DNA of 64,000 bases from Methanomassiliicoccaceae archaeon UBA421 (GCA_002498365.1 DAHB01000003.1:212430-276429); one strand, 5' to 3'; shown: positions 1-8,095, numbered from the stretch's first letter. The notes: generated by a model not told the origin, from the sequence alone. Numbers and translations: made by a program.

Positions 1-592
1 CGATGAGCGCCCCGGATATCCTGGAGAAGCTGTCGGCATCCAGCCCGTAGAAGTATATCATGGGCAGGATGTACACGAACGACATGAGTACCAGGAGCCA
101 TCCTACGGGCGTCATGTACCTCTTGCGCTTTACGGGGTCCTCCAGCATCTTGGTGATTATGTAGACCGTACCCTCCAGCCCGGGAGACTGCTTCACCACG
201 ACCTTCCTGACGGAATCTATCGGGACCCTCGACGAAATGACCGGATAGACGTACTCGTCCTCGGCGCCGTCGCCGACCAGGATGATCCTGTCGGGGTTCA
301 CCTCCTGTATGACCCGGTCGAGCTCGCCTATGACCGCAGAATCGGAACGGTAGCCGATCTTCGTGTTGCCGCAGATGAGGGCTATCTCGACGTTCGCACC
401 CTCCGTCAGCATGTCGCGGTAGATGTTAATCGCGGCGTAAAGAGAATTGATGTCTGAATCTTCCGGGTCGGCGATCCCCAGCGCGGCGGCTGCCACAGAA
501 CAGTCCTCCACTCCTATCACGGGCGTCTCCACCCCGCCCTTGACGCCGAAATCATCGTCCCTGTCCACCACAAGGACCAGAGTTTTCTTCAC
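1..592 (-). CDS. DUF373 family membrane protein, partial (C-terminus cut by window edge)
   Basis: About 197 residues are readable from a GTG start at 592 to the left edge with no stop. The N-terminus reads VKKTLVLVVDRDDDFGVK and is followed by an acidic soluble domain containing GIADPEDSD. A first membrane segment (WLLVLMSFVYILPMIYFYG) begins near residue 165. This order, a soluble N-terminal domain and then multiple membrane helices, is that of the archaeal DUF373 family, whose function is not known. The remaining helices lie outside the window. The gene is divergent from the MBL-fold hydrolase at 670. Family assignment rests on recognising the N-terminal motif. Confidence 0.75.
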   Translation of the reverse strand, partial: MKKTLVLVVDRDDDFGVKGGVETPVIGVEDCSVAAAALGIADPEDSDINSLYAAINIYRDMLTEGANVEIALICGNTKIGYRSDSAVIGELDRVIQEVNPDRIILVGDGAEDEYVYPVISSRVPIDSVRKVVVKQSPGLEGTVYIITKMLEDPVKRKRYMTPVGWLLVLMSFVYILPMIYFYGLDADSFSRISGALI

Positions 593-669
593 ACGGGTAA
601 ATTGAATCCCAATGATAAACGCTTTGCCCTTTGGGAAATAATTAAAGTCAGCGTTGCACTGTCCTGAGC

Positions 670-1314
670 ATGCTCATCCGATGGCACGGTCACTCATGTT
701 TCGAGTTCGGATGTGATCTCGGAACCATCGTAATCGATCCTCACGACGGTAAATCGATAGGCATTAAGGCGCCATCGCCGAGAAATGCTTCCGTGGTCCT
801 GATGACCCACGACCATTACGACCATAACGTGTCCCGCGTCATAAGCGGGGACCATAAGGACCATCTCGGAAGGAACGGTAAATTCAGGTCCGGGCCGTTC
901 GAGGTCGAAGGGCTGCCGTCATACCACGACGACGAGCGCGGGTCCAAGCGAGGGATGAACACGATGTACCGTTTCGAGATGGACGGCATATCCGTCTGCC
1001 ACTGCGGGGACCTGGGCGCCATGCCCGATGACAAAGTGATGGCGAAGGTCCGAGGGACGGACATACTCTTCGTGCCCGTGGGCGCCAACTACACCATGGA
1101 ACTGCCGGAGGTTAAGGAGTTCATAGCCAGAGCGGACCCGAGGGTCATAGTCCCGATGCATTACCGCGTTTTCGGCCTGTGCATCGCGCTGCTTCCGCTC
1201 GACGACTTCCTGAACATGGTGCCGTCCGAGAACGTCGACTATGTGGGGAACGAGATCGACCTCTCTTACGAAGAACTTCCGGAGCACAGCGAGTGCTGGG
1301 TGTTCGACCGCTAA
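670..1314 (+). CDS. MBL-fold metal-dependent hydrolase (UlaG-like)
   Basis: A 214-residue metallo-beta-lactamase-fold protein. The metal-binding signature THDHYDHN is at about residues 46-53, a second His/Asp set appears in HCGDLG near residue 112, and PMHYR near residue 163 supplies the late histidine. The start MLIRWHGHSCFEF is the usual N-terminus of the short UlaG-like branch of archaeal and bacterial MBL proteins. Substrate cannot be told; relatives include sugar-phosphate lactonases and uncharacterised hydrolases. It probably acts in the cytoplasm, since no signal peptide is seen. It converges on aIF6, whose stop lies directly after this one. Confidence 0.85.
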   Translation: MLIRWHGHSCFEFGCDLGTIVIDPHDGKSIGIKAPSPRNASVVLMTHDHYDHNVSRVISGDHKDHLGRNGKFRSGPFEVEGLPSYHDDERGSKRGMNTMYRFEMDGISVCHCGDLGAMPDDKVMAKVRGTDILFVPVGANYTMELPEVKEFIARADPRVIVPMHYRVFGLCIALLPLDDFLNMVPSENVDYVGNEIDLSYEELPEHSECWVFDR

Positions 1315-1989
1315 TCAGTCGTAAAGGTCCAGACCTTCCTCGATCCTGCCCATTTCTATCGGCATGGTCAGGTCGCCCACCAGGGCGCCCTTGGAGTTGG
1401 CGATTATGCCTGACGCCAGGAAATCGACGCCATGGTTCACCGTCGTCCTCTTGCACCCGACCTTAAGGACGTCGGCGATGAGCCTCATCTCCTCGTCCGT
1501 CGTGTCGTTGTGGCATACGCATCCCCTGTTGGTGACTACGCATACGGAGCCGACGGTGTCGCATCCGGCCAATGTGGAGCGGACGCATTCGACGCCGAAA
1601 ACGTCAGAGAGCTCCTTTAGCGCCGCGTCCGTGTAAACGGGATTCACGATCGCGCCGCGGTCGTTGACGAGGATATTGTTCCCGGCGGCGTTGTACCTGC
1701 CCGGGACCGTGACAACGTTGGAGGCCGCGGACCTGATCTTCTCGAGTTCGTCCTGCTCGGCCATGCCTGACACGGCGATGCCGTTGGAGTTCATCGCCGT
1801 GAGGGACCCGACCACGAACGACCCGGCCACCGATGTAAGGACCGTTTCGACGCCGAGGACGGCCTCCAGGTCTCTCACGAAACCCGGTTCAGCGTCCGCG
1901 GCGACTAAAGCCAGGTCCTCCCCCGCCGCGGCGAACACGCCGATATTGCAGTTTCCGCCGTAACGGGAGAGTCTGATCATGTTTATCAC
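1315..1989 (-). CDS. eif6: Translation initiation factor 6 (aIF6)
   Basis: A 224-residue protein with the repeated aIF6/eIF6 pattern, including NIGVFAAAGEDLALV, GSLTAMNSNGIAVS, NRGCVCHNDTTDEE and the late GALVGDLTMP. aIF6 binds the large ribosomal subunit at L14/L24 and prevents premature joining with the small subunit. Length matches the family. The ATG overlaps the L31e stop by four bases (ATGA), so it is the last gene of the S19e-PDCD5-L39e-L31e operon and is probably translated by coupling. Confidence 0.97.
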   Translation of the reverse strand: MINMIRLSRYGGNCNIGVFAAAGEDLALVAADAEPGFVRDLEAVLGVETVLTSVAGSFVVGSLTAMNSNGIAVSGMAEQDELEKIRSAASNVVTVPGRYNAAGNNILVNDRGAIVNPVYTDAALKELSDVFGVECVRSTLAGCDTVGSVCVVTNRGCVCHNDTTDEEMRLIADVLKVGCKRTTVNHGVDFLASGIIANSKGALVGDLTMPIEMGRIEEGLDLYD

Positions 1990-2249
1990 TCTGCGAGCGT
2001 TACTTCAACGAGCCCGTCATCGAACTTGGTGGCCTTCACCGCGATCTTGGAGGGCGGGTTGCGGATCCCGTTCTCCCAGATCTTCTCGTTGAGAGCGGTG
2101 TCCATCCAAACGTGTTCCTCGTCGACCTTCATGTGCCTCATCACGTGCTCCCTTACCTCTTTGACGGCGCGCTTGGCCCTCTTCGTGCGGGGCGCCTGCT
2201 TCGTCGCTCTGAGGGGGATGATGATGACTCTTTCAATTTCATCTGCCAT
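1986..2249 (-). CDS. rpl31e: 50S ribosomal protein L31e
   Basis: An 87-residue L31e beginning MADEIERVIIIPLR. It is a component of the archaeal/eukaryotic large subunit near the tunnel exit. The conserved basic RAKRAVKEVREH helix and the DTALNEKIWENG stretch are present. I chose the ATG at 2249 over an upstream in-frame ATG because an AAGGAGTGA ribosome-binding site lies just before it and L31e proteins begin at this point. The gene lies five bases downstream of the L39e stop and overlaps aIF6 by four bases. Confidence 0.96.
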   Translation of the reverse strand: MADEIERVIIIPLRATKQAPRTKRAKRAVKEVREHVMRHMKVDEEHVWMDTALNEKIWENGIRNPPSKIAVKATKFDDGLVEVTLAE

Positions 2250-2254
2250 CCGAA

Positions 2255-2410
2255 TCACTCCTTGAGCTTTCCAATGCGCCACGACCTTCTCTTGGGGTGG
2301 CGGAGGAACTGTCTGCTTGTCCTTATCATAACCCAGGCCGGAACGCGGCGGTTCTGTTTGACCTTTTTGTTCAGCCTTGCTTTCATCGCAGGCGGTTTAG
2401 TGCTTGACAT
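2255..2410 (-). CDS. rpl39e: 50S ribosomal protein L39e
   Basis: A small basic gene of 51 residues: it starts MSSTKPPAMKARLNKK, continues VKQNRRVPAWVMIRT and ends SWRIGKLKE. L39e lines the polypeptide exit tunnel of archaeal and eukaryotic ribosomes. Its length and the NRRVPAWV motif are diagnostic. It sits between PDCD5 and L31e, the standard archaeal order, with only two bases separating it from the PDCD5 stop. Confidence 0.96.
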   Translation of the reverse strand: MSSTKPPAMKARLNKKVKQNRRVPAWVMIRTSRQFLRHPKRRSWRIGKLKE

Positions 2411-2412
2411 TT

Positions 2413-2763
2413 TTATCTCCTCTCGATTTTGATATCCCTTTTCTTAGGGGCGATCTGCCTGAGAAGTTCTTTGAGCATATCTTCGTTGATGACCTGCTGC
2501 AGTCTTCCCGACTGTGCAAGCTGAATGAGCTGATTCTCCACCATGTCGGCGTGCTGGGGGTCGGCCAATTTGACGTTGGCGAGCCTGTCCCTTGCCTCCG
2601 GGGTGAGGACCTGCCTTAGAACGGCCTGCTTCTGAGCTTCGTACTGCTGTCTCTGTTCTTCCGCCTGCTGCTGCTGGGCGTACTGCTGCTGGGACATCGA
2701 CTGCTGCTGTTGCAGTTCGGCCATCCTCTTCCTTCTCAAAGCTTCCAGTTCAGGGTCATCCAT
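2413..2763 (-). CDS. PDCD5-family DNA-binding protein
   Basis: A 116-residue protein starting MDDPELEALRRKRMAEL, then a glutamine-rich helix (QQQQSMSQQQYAQQQQ) and a compact helical core with VLTPEARDRLANVKL and QLAQSGRLQQVI. This is the archaeal PDCD5/TFAR19 family, a small helical DNA-binding protein that is almost always encoded after S19e. The upstream in-frame extension was rejected because it runs back into S19e sequence and family members begin with the acidic MDDPELEA. The exact cellular role in archaea is not settled. Confidence 0.93.
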   Translation of the reverse strand: MDDPELEALRRKRMAELQQQQSMSQQQYAQQQQAEEQRQQYEAQKQAVLRQVLTPEARDRLANVKLADPQHADMVENQLIQLAQSGRLQQVINEDMLKELLRQIAPKKRDIKIERR

Positions 2764-2777
2764 ATGCTCAATCCTCC

Positions 2778-3206
2778 TCACGCATTCATTTCGTCGTAGA
2801 CCTCTTTGGCCGCGTTGTCGAGGAGAGACTGTCCGGCAGGGGAGATCGCTCTTCCCTGTTTGTCCTTTGAGACCAGCAGCCCTGCTGCCTCGAGCTGCAT
2901 CATGCACTTTCTGGCGATGTTGCGGCTTCCTTTGACTGCCCTGTTGGGCATCGATCCTTTGTCAGAGAACCCTCCGTACTCGGCTGCGAGCCTGGAAGAT
3001 CCCATCGGTCCTTTCACATAAAGCTTCCTAAGGATGGAGGCAGACCTGGTGTACCACCAGTCCTCCTGCATCGGGGCTTTTTCCGTGTGCCTGCCTGTCT
3101 TCACATACTCGGCCCATTCGGGAGGGGAGATCTTATCGTTCCCCTTGAGCTTTTCAGCCGCTTTGAGTATGAGTTTTTCGGCGGGAACATCATAGACAGT
3201 TACCAT
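2778..3206 (-). CDS. rps19e: 30S ribosomal protein S19e
   Basis: A 142-residue S19e, a winged-helix protein of the archaeal/eukaryotic small subunit head. Diagnostic motifs are VYDVPAEKLI near the N-terminus, WWYTRSASILRKLY around residue 50 and the MQLEAAGLL helix with SPAGQSLLD near the end. It is the first gene of the minus-strand translation operon ending in aIF6. An AT-rich ATATTTACG just upstream (about 3226-3236 read on the minus strand) is a plausible TATA element. Confidence 0.97.
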   Translation of the reverse strand: MVTVYDVPAEKLILKAAEKLKGNDKISPPEWAEYVKTGRHTEKAPMQEDWWYTRSASILRKLYVKGPMGSSRLAAEYGGFSDKGSMPNRAVKGSRNIARKCMMQLEAAGLLVSKDKQGRAISPAGQSLLDNAAKEVYDEMNA

Positions 3207-3497
3207 GCTTGTACCTCATGCGTCCGATACGTAAATATGCGGACAACAGCACTGGTATTGTTAGACCATATAAAAGCATTGCTAATAGGAAGTGTGAATG
3301 CTTCAAACCCGCACGTTCGGCCACCGGCCCCCGTATGGACTGCGGACGAAATATCCGCCACGGCACCTCGTCGGGCTGTCCGGCAAGGCGATCTCCGTGA
3401 CCTAGACGAAGATGTCGCCGTATATTAACTATTTGCAGAAGGCGACACGGACATAGCTTAGAAACAATCTAATAAATGCGAACGATGATGGGCGACT
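3207..3497. other. Divergent intergenic region with a possible small transcript
   Basis: 291 bp separate S19e from the plus-strand zinc-ribbon gene. There is a TATA-like ATATAAAAGC near 3270 on the plus strand, followed by GC-rich sequence containing a hairpin (GCGGA near 3340 pairing with TCCGC near 3355). No open frame looks like a protein: the candidate frames encode low-complexity arginine/proline-rich peptides. It could hold a small RNA in addition to the promoters of both flanking genes. Confidence 0.3.
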
Positions 3498-4073
3498 ATG
3501 GTAGATAATACCCAAGAGTTCTGCACGCATTGCGGGGCCAAGCTCGAGACGGGCTCGGCATTCTGCCCTGAGTGCGGAAACCCTGTAGAGGGGTCCGACT
3601 ACGTTTACAGGTCCGGACCGGAATCCGCGAATTACGTCTACGGCGTCCAGGAAGCCGATAAGACCAAAGCAAAGAAAAGGCTGACATGGATATATTTCCT
3701 TCTCGTAGGATATGTCATATTGGGTTCGGTCATGGCCATCGTCGGCATGAGCTTCGGAGCGCTCGTCGGGGCGATGGAGTCCGATCCCGATTTCATTGCC
3801 GCCCTTGCGGAATTAGGGTTCACGGTAGCGGACATATACGCTATGATCGACCCCATGTTCACGCTCGGCCTCCTGTTCGCCGTTTCCGTGGCCCTCGTCG
3901 CGGTCAGTTTCGTCCTTTGCATCCTTAAGAGGAAGTACCTCCTCGCGGTGATACTGTGCGCCGCAGGCTCGATAATTCCTGTCTTCTCGGGCGTGGACGG
4001 CGTACTGTTCGCGGCCATAGGGCTGCTGGTCACGTATTTCCTGTACACGGCCAAGCCGGCGTTCGAGGACTGA
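3498..4073 (+). CDS. Zinc-ribbon membrane protein, unknown function
   Basis: A 191-residue protein with an N-terminal double-CxxC zinc ribbon (CTHCG at about residue 9 and CPECGNP near residue 24), a short linker, then about four hydrophobic helices between residues 60 and 185. This zinc_ribbon_2 plus membrane layout is common in archaea, where function is generally unknown. It stands alone between the translation operon and pstB and is followed by a strong hairpin at 4087-4115, so it is likely a single-gene transcript. Confidence 0.75.
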   Translation: MVDNTQEFCTHCGAKLETGSAFCPECGNPVEGSDYVYRSGPESANYVYGVQEADKTKAKKRLTWIYFLLVGYVILGSVMAIVGMSFGALVGAMESDPDFIAALAELGFTVADIYAMIDPMFTLGLLFAVSVALVAVSFVLCILKRKYLLAVILCAAGSIIPVFSGVDGVLFAAIGLLVTYFLYTAKPAFED

Positions 4074-4086
4074 AAACGATTTATAT

Positions 4087-4119
4087 CGTCCTCCGTGCGC
4101 AGGGTACGGAGGACGTTTT
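4087..4119 (+). terminator. Hairpin terminator after zinc-ribbon gene
   Basis: A perfect 10-bp inverted repeat (CGTCCTCCGT at 4087-4096, ACGGAGGACG at 4106-4115) is followed by TTTT. It lies 13 bp after the stop of the plus-strand gene and before the converging pstB end. A second GC-rich palindrome around 4131-4150 (GGGCCC arms) may serve the minus-strand pst operon. Confidence 0.6.
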
Positions 4120-4153
4120 CTGATTTCGGCGGGCCCGTCCCGCGGGGCCCCGG

Positions 4154-4933
4154 TCAGCTGAACACTCCGTGAACGTAGTTCTTCGTAAGCTCGTTCTTGG
4201 GGTCGTTGAATATCTGTTTCGTCTCTCCGAACTCCGCCAGCTCGCCGAGGTACATGAACGCGGTGTAGTCGGCTATTCGCTGGGCCTGCTGCATGTTGTG
4301 CGTCACTATCACGACGGTGTATTCTTTGGCGAGCTGTACGGCCAGCTCCTCGATCTTCTTTGTCGCCAGCGGGTCGAGCGCCGAGGTGGGCTCGTCCATG
4401 AGTAGCACGTCCGGATTTATCGACAGCGCGCGTGCGATGCACAACCTCTGCTGCTGCCCACCCGACAGCTTCATGGCGTATGTGTTCAGACGGTCTTTCA
4501 CCTCGTCCCACAGCGCGGCCTTCCTGAGGGATTCTTCGACGATCTTGTCGAGCTTCCTCTGGTCCTTTATCCCATGGATCTTGGGCCCGTATGTGATGTT
4601 GTCCCTGATGGTCATGGGGAAGGGGTTGGGGCTCTGGAATATCATCCCTATCTGGGTCCTGACCTCCAGAACGTCGGCCTCGGGCCCGTAGATGTTCTGG
4701 CCGTTGTATTCGACGAGCCCTTCCACCCTGCACCCGTCCACCAGGTCGTTCATCCTGTTGAAGGCCCTTATGAGCGTGGACTTACCGCATCCCGACGGGC
4801 CGATCAATGCCGTGATCTTGTTCCTCCAGATGGGCATCGAGACGTCGAATAGCGCCTGGTTCTTCCCATACCACAGGTTGAGGTTCTTGACATTCATGGC
4901 TAAATCTGTATTTTCGTTCAAAGCGATCACCAT
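4154..4933 (-). CDS. pstB: Phosphate ABC transporter ATP-binding protein PstB
   Basis: A 259-residue ABC ATPase that energises phosphate import. Walker A is GPSGCGKST near residue 44, the PstB-type Q-loop region reads FQSPNPFPMTI, the ABC signature is LSGGQQQR near residue 158 and Walker B is VLLMDEP near residue 180, with the switch histidine in VTHNMQQAQ. The FQSPNPFPM stretch separates PstB from other ABC ATPases. Its ATG overlaps the end of the permease gene by seven bases. Last gene of the pstS-pstCA-pstB operon. Confidence 0.97.
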   Translation of the reverse strand: MVIALNENTDLAMNVKNLNLWYGKNQALFDVSMPIWRNKITALIGPSGCGKSTLIRAFNRMNDLVDGCRVEGLVEYNGQNIYGPEADVLEVRTQIGMIFQSPNPFPMTIRDNITYGPKIHGIKDQRKLDKIVEESLRKAALWDEVKDRLNTYAMKLSGGQQQRLCIARALSINPDVLLMDEPTSALDPLATKKIEELAVQLAKEYTVVIVTHNMQQAQRIADYTAFMYLGELAEFGETKQIFNDPKNELTKNYVHGVFS

Positions 4934-6987
4934 TTTGCGTTCTTAGAGTAATGATGCCTGACCAGCGATGCGACCAGGAACATCGAGAGCACGATGCCCA
5001 GCAGGACGACGGCGGTGCCGTACTGGTTGGCGGTGGAGCCCGTCACCTCGCTGGCAAGGAAGTAGAGGTGGTACGGCAGCGCCATGATAGGCTCGAAAAG
5101 CGAGAACGACACCTGGGATTTGAATGCGACGGCCGCGGTGAACATGATGGGCGCCGTCTCTCCGGCGGCGCGTCCGAGGCTCAGGATTATCCCCGTGATG
5201 ACTCCTCCGAGCGCGGCGGGGAGCACGACCTTGTATATGGCCTGCCATTTGCTGGAGCCCATGGCCATGGAAGCCTCGATAAGGCTCTTCGGCACGGCCG
5301 AGACGGCCTCCTCGGTGGTCTTGATTATGACCGGAAGAATCATGAACGCCAGGGTCACGGAGCCTGCGATGACGGAGTATCCCCATCCGAGGGCCATGAC
5401 AAGGGCGGACATACCAAAAAGTCCGAAGACGATCGACGGGGTGCCGTTGAGGGCGTCCACCGCATTGCGGACCGTGCGCGTGAACTTGTTCTCGCGAGCG
5501 TACTGCGAAAGGTATATGCCTGCGCCGATGCCCAGGGGCAGGGCTATGACGGCGGTGAACGATATGAGCTCCAAGGTACCGGTTATCGCGGGCCAGATGC
5601 CCCCCTCGCGCCCGGAGTTGCTTGGCATTCCGAATATGAAATCGGTCGAAATGGCCGGAAGTCCCTTTACCAGGATGTCCCCGATAATGACCGCCAGCAG
5701 AATTAGCACGAAGACCATGAGCAGTTTCAGAGAAGTGTGCGCCGCCGTCTGTTTATCCGTGGAGCTCACGTATCTCATTGCCCTGGACAAAAGGACGAAT
5801 CCTGCCGTTATCGCCCCCGCCGAGAGCAGAGCCATATTGCTGGACATGAACAGTGAGAGCATCATCGATGCCAGTGCGAACAGTACGGCCGCGGACAGCA
5901 TCGTCCTGATGACCGGTTTGGCCCTGTGGATGGCCCTGAGCGTCTCGTCGTCGATCCTGTCCAGGATCCTGCCTTTGAGGTCGAGGGAGTGTTTCGGAGC
6001 TTTGATTATCCCGAGCTTCCTCCTCGTCCTCCTGCCTATGGCGTTGGCGGTGAGATTGACCAAGATGACCGAAACGAGCAGCAGAAGGGCCACCGCGAAC
6101 AGCGAAGAATAGTGGATGCCGTTGTAAACGACCTCGGGCATCTCCAATGCGACCGTGGCCGTCAGCGTCCTTATGTTGGAGAATATGTTGAACAGCGGCT
6201 CGGGGATGATCGGAGAGTTCCCGCTGACCATTATGACCGCCATGGTCTCGCCCATCGCCCTTCCGATGCCGAGTATGACCGCGGCTATGACCCCTGACGA
6301 TGCCGCAGGGAGGATGACCTTCGTTGTAGTCTCCCATCCAGTGGCCCCCATTGCCAGTGAAGCGCGGCGGTACGAGACGGGCACGGCGCGGATCGCGTCT
6401 TCCGACACGGATATAACGGTGGGAAGCGCCATTATGCCCAGCAGTATGGACCCGGCGAGCCAGGATGTGGAATATTTAAGCTGGTCCGGGAAAAGGTCCA
6501 AAAGGAACGGGCAGAGCACGATCATACCGAAGAAACCGTATACGACGCTGGGTATCCCCGCGAAAACCTCGCACACGGGTTTGAGTATGTTCCTGACCCT
6601 CTCCGAAGCTATCTCCGAAAGATAGATGGCGGCCCCGACACCGAGGGGGACCGCGAACATTATGGAGCCTGCTGTCACGAGGACCGTGCCTGTTATGAGC
6701 GGAAGCGCCCCATAGTATCCGTGTCCTGGCTGCCATCTGTCGCCGGTAATGAACTCCCAGACGCCGATCTCCTTGAACGCCGGCAGGCTGAGACTCGTGA
6801 TATAGACTATTATGAAAAATACTACGATCACGGCCGACAAGGCCGTGACCGTCAAAACAAGTTTGGGTATGGTGTCCGGGTTGAAACGGCGGGAGTTGAT
6901 GCTCCTGCCCTTAACGTCCGGGGTCTCAAGCCCGGCACCGGTCTTTCCGACCTCTTCGAACCCGAACGCCATATCACTGGAAGCCAT
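4927..6987 (-). CDS. Fused phosphate permease PstC-PstA
   Basis: A 686-residue permease that joins the two membrane subunits of the phosphate importer in one chain. The first half (about residues 40-325) is PstC-like and carries the coupling motif RRASLAMGATGWETT, then GIGRAMGET. After a linker and extra hydrophobic helices (about 360-440), the PstA-like half carries IEASMAMGSSKWQAI and SLGRAAGETAPI. PstC and PstA are separate proteins in most organisms, each of about 280-320 residues. The ATG at 6987 is preceded by AAGGAGG, which decides the start over an upstream in-frame ATG. Confidence 0.93.
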   Translation of the reverse strand: MASSDMAFGFEEVGKTGAGLETPDVKGRSINSRRFNPDTIPKLVLTVTALSAVIVVFFIIVYITSLSLPAFKEIGVWEFITGDRWQPGHGYYGALPLITGTVLVTAGSIMFAVPLGVGAAIYLSEIASERVRNILKPVCEVFAGIPSVVYGFFGMIVLCPFLLDLFPDQLKYSTSWLAGSILLGIMALPTVISVSEDAIRAVPVSYRRASLAMGATGWETTTKVILPAASSGVIAAVILGIGRAMGETMAVIMVSGNSPIIPEPLFNIFSNIRTLTATVALEMPEVVYNGIHYSSLFAVALLLLVSVILVNLTANAIGRRTRRKLGIIKAPKHSLDLKGRILDRIDDETLRAIHRAKPVIRTMLSAAVLFALASMMLSLFMSSNMALLSAGAITAGFVLLSRAMRYVSSTDKQTAAHTSLKLLMVFVLILLAVIIGDILVKGLPAISTDFIFGMPSNSGREGGIWPAITGTLELISFTAVIALPLGIGAGIYLSQYARENKFTRTVRNAVDALNGTPSIVFGLFGMSALVMALGWGYSVIAGSVTLAFMILPVIIKTTEEAVSAVPKSLIEASMAMGSSKWQAIYKVVLPAALGGVITGIILSLGRAAGETAPIMFTAAVAFKSQVSFSLFEPIMALPYHLYFLASEVTGSTANQYGTAVVLLGIVLSMFLVASLVRHHYSKNAKW

Positions 6988-7100
6988 CGTAAGACCTCCT
7001 TGTCGATGCAACTGCGGAGAGCCCACAAACGCGAGTTATTTCCGTTGACGGTTTTTTGCTTGCTTTTTGTTCCTTCTTAGTTGCATCCATAGATATCATC

Positions 7101-7991
7101 TCACAGATCGGACATGCTTCCGAGGTTCACGTATCCGATCGACCCGCCGATGCTCTTGCAGAGCCCGAGCATCGCTCCGGTGGAGTTCGTGGCAGAGTAT
7201 CCCACCATGTTCTCGCCGAAATCGGCGACGGATATTCCCAGGGAAGCAGCCATCTTGGCATCGAAGGTCTCCCTGGTTCCGGACCCGTCCTCCCTGATTA
7301 TGGGGGCGATCTCGAGGTCGTTGCCTCCAACCTCGCTCCAGTTCGTTATGTCGCCGTTGAATATCTCGGCAATCTGGTCGATCGTCAGGTCGGTGACCCC
7401 GGCGGCCGCGTCGACAGCCAGGACGACCCCGTCCTTGGCTATGGTGGTCGCTGTAAGCACCGATTCGGAGGACTTAAGGTCCCTGGACAGCATCCCGATG
7501 TCGGCGGTGCCGTTCATGACGGACGTGGCACCGGCCCCGGAGCCTCCGCCGGTGACGTTGATCGTCACACCGGGGTACTTTGCCTCATAGGCCTCTACGA
7601 ACTTGACCATCACCGGCTGTATCGTGGTGGAGCCTGCCACATTGAGATCTCCGCTCTGAGATGTGGTCGTGTAATCCTGTGCCGTAAGTGCGACGAAACC
7701 TTCGTCAGCGACAATGGCCTGACCCTCCGCGCTCAGGATCCAGTTCATGAAGTCAAGGGCGAGACCGGTCGGGGCCCCGTCCGTCGCGAGTATAAGATTC
7801 CTCTGGATCTCATACGTGTCGTTCAGAACATTCTCCGAAGACGGCACTACGCCGTCCACTTTGATCGCTATGCACTCTATCCCGGAGTCGCCGTTTCCGT
7901 CAGACCCCCATGCGAAGTAACCGGTACCTACGCCGATCCCTGCTCCGACGACCAAACAGATCGCCATCAACGTTACCATTTTGCCTTCCAA
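7101..7991 (-). CDS. pstS: Phosphate-binding protein PstS, circularly permuted
   Basis: A 292-296 residue lipid- or membrane-anchored phosphate-binding protein. A hydrophobic anchor lies at about residues 5-28. What follows (residues 42-102: KVDGVVPSSENV, FMNWILSAEGQ, ADEGFVAL) is the sequence that normally ends PstS. The usual N-terminal part (AGSTTIQPVM, TGGGSGAG, ADIGMLSR) begins only at residue 119, followed in normal order by FNGDITNW, REDGSGTR and IGYVNLG at the C-terminus. The order is therefore circularly permuted with all phosphate-loop motifs kept. The start is either TTG at 7991 (GAGGTG upstream) or ATG at 7979 (GGAAGG upstream). Confidence 0.9.
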   Translation of the reverse strand: MEGKMVTLMAICLVVGAGIGVGTGYFAWGSDGNGDSGIECIAIKVDGVVPSSENVLNDTYEIQRNLILATDGAPTGLALDFMNWILSAEGQAIVADEGFVALTAQDYTTTSQSGDLNVAGSTTIQPVMVKFVEAYEAKYPGVTINVTGGGSGAGATSVMNGTADIGMLSRDLKSSESVLTATTIAKDGVVLAVDAAAGVTDLTIDQIAEIFNGDITNWSEVGGNDLEIAPIIREDGSGTRETFDAKMAASLGISVADFGENMVGYSATNSTGAMLGLCKSIGGSIGYVNLGSMSDL

Positions 7992-8024
7992 GGTTTACAC
8001 CTCGTGTTATAGGAATGGTAGAAT

Positions 8025-8034
8025 GCATATATAC
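8025..8034 (-). promoter_or_regulatory. TATA box of pstS operon
   Basis: GTATATATGC on the minus strand lies about 35-40 bp upstream of the pstS start, leaving a short leader that contains the GAGGTG ribosome-binding site. Position and sequence fit an archaeal promoter. Confidence 0.55.
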
Positions 8035-8053
8035 CTCATCGAATTATTATATG

Positions 8054-8095
8054 ATGTACTATATATCAATATATTCGTAATGTACGGTATATATT
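8054..8095. promoter_or_regulatory. Direct repeats upstream of pstS, candidate operator
   Basis: Two similar boxes, ATGTACTATATAT at 8054-8066 and ATGTACGGTATATAT at 8080-8094, lie in the same orientation 26 bp apart in the AT-rich region between pstS and phoU. They are upstream of the pstS TATA element. They could bind a phosphate-responsive regulator. The rest of 7992-8314 is AT-rich and shows no gene. Confidence 0.35.

Noticed and set aside
7056..8012. Plus-strand open frame (318 codons) opposite pstS
   Set aside because: The minus-strand frame has clear PstS motifs; the plus-strand frame is low-complexity Gly/Val/Arg-rich shadow.
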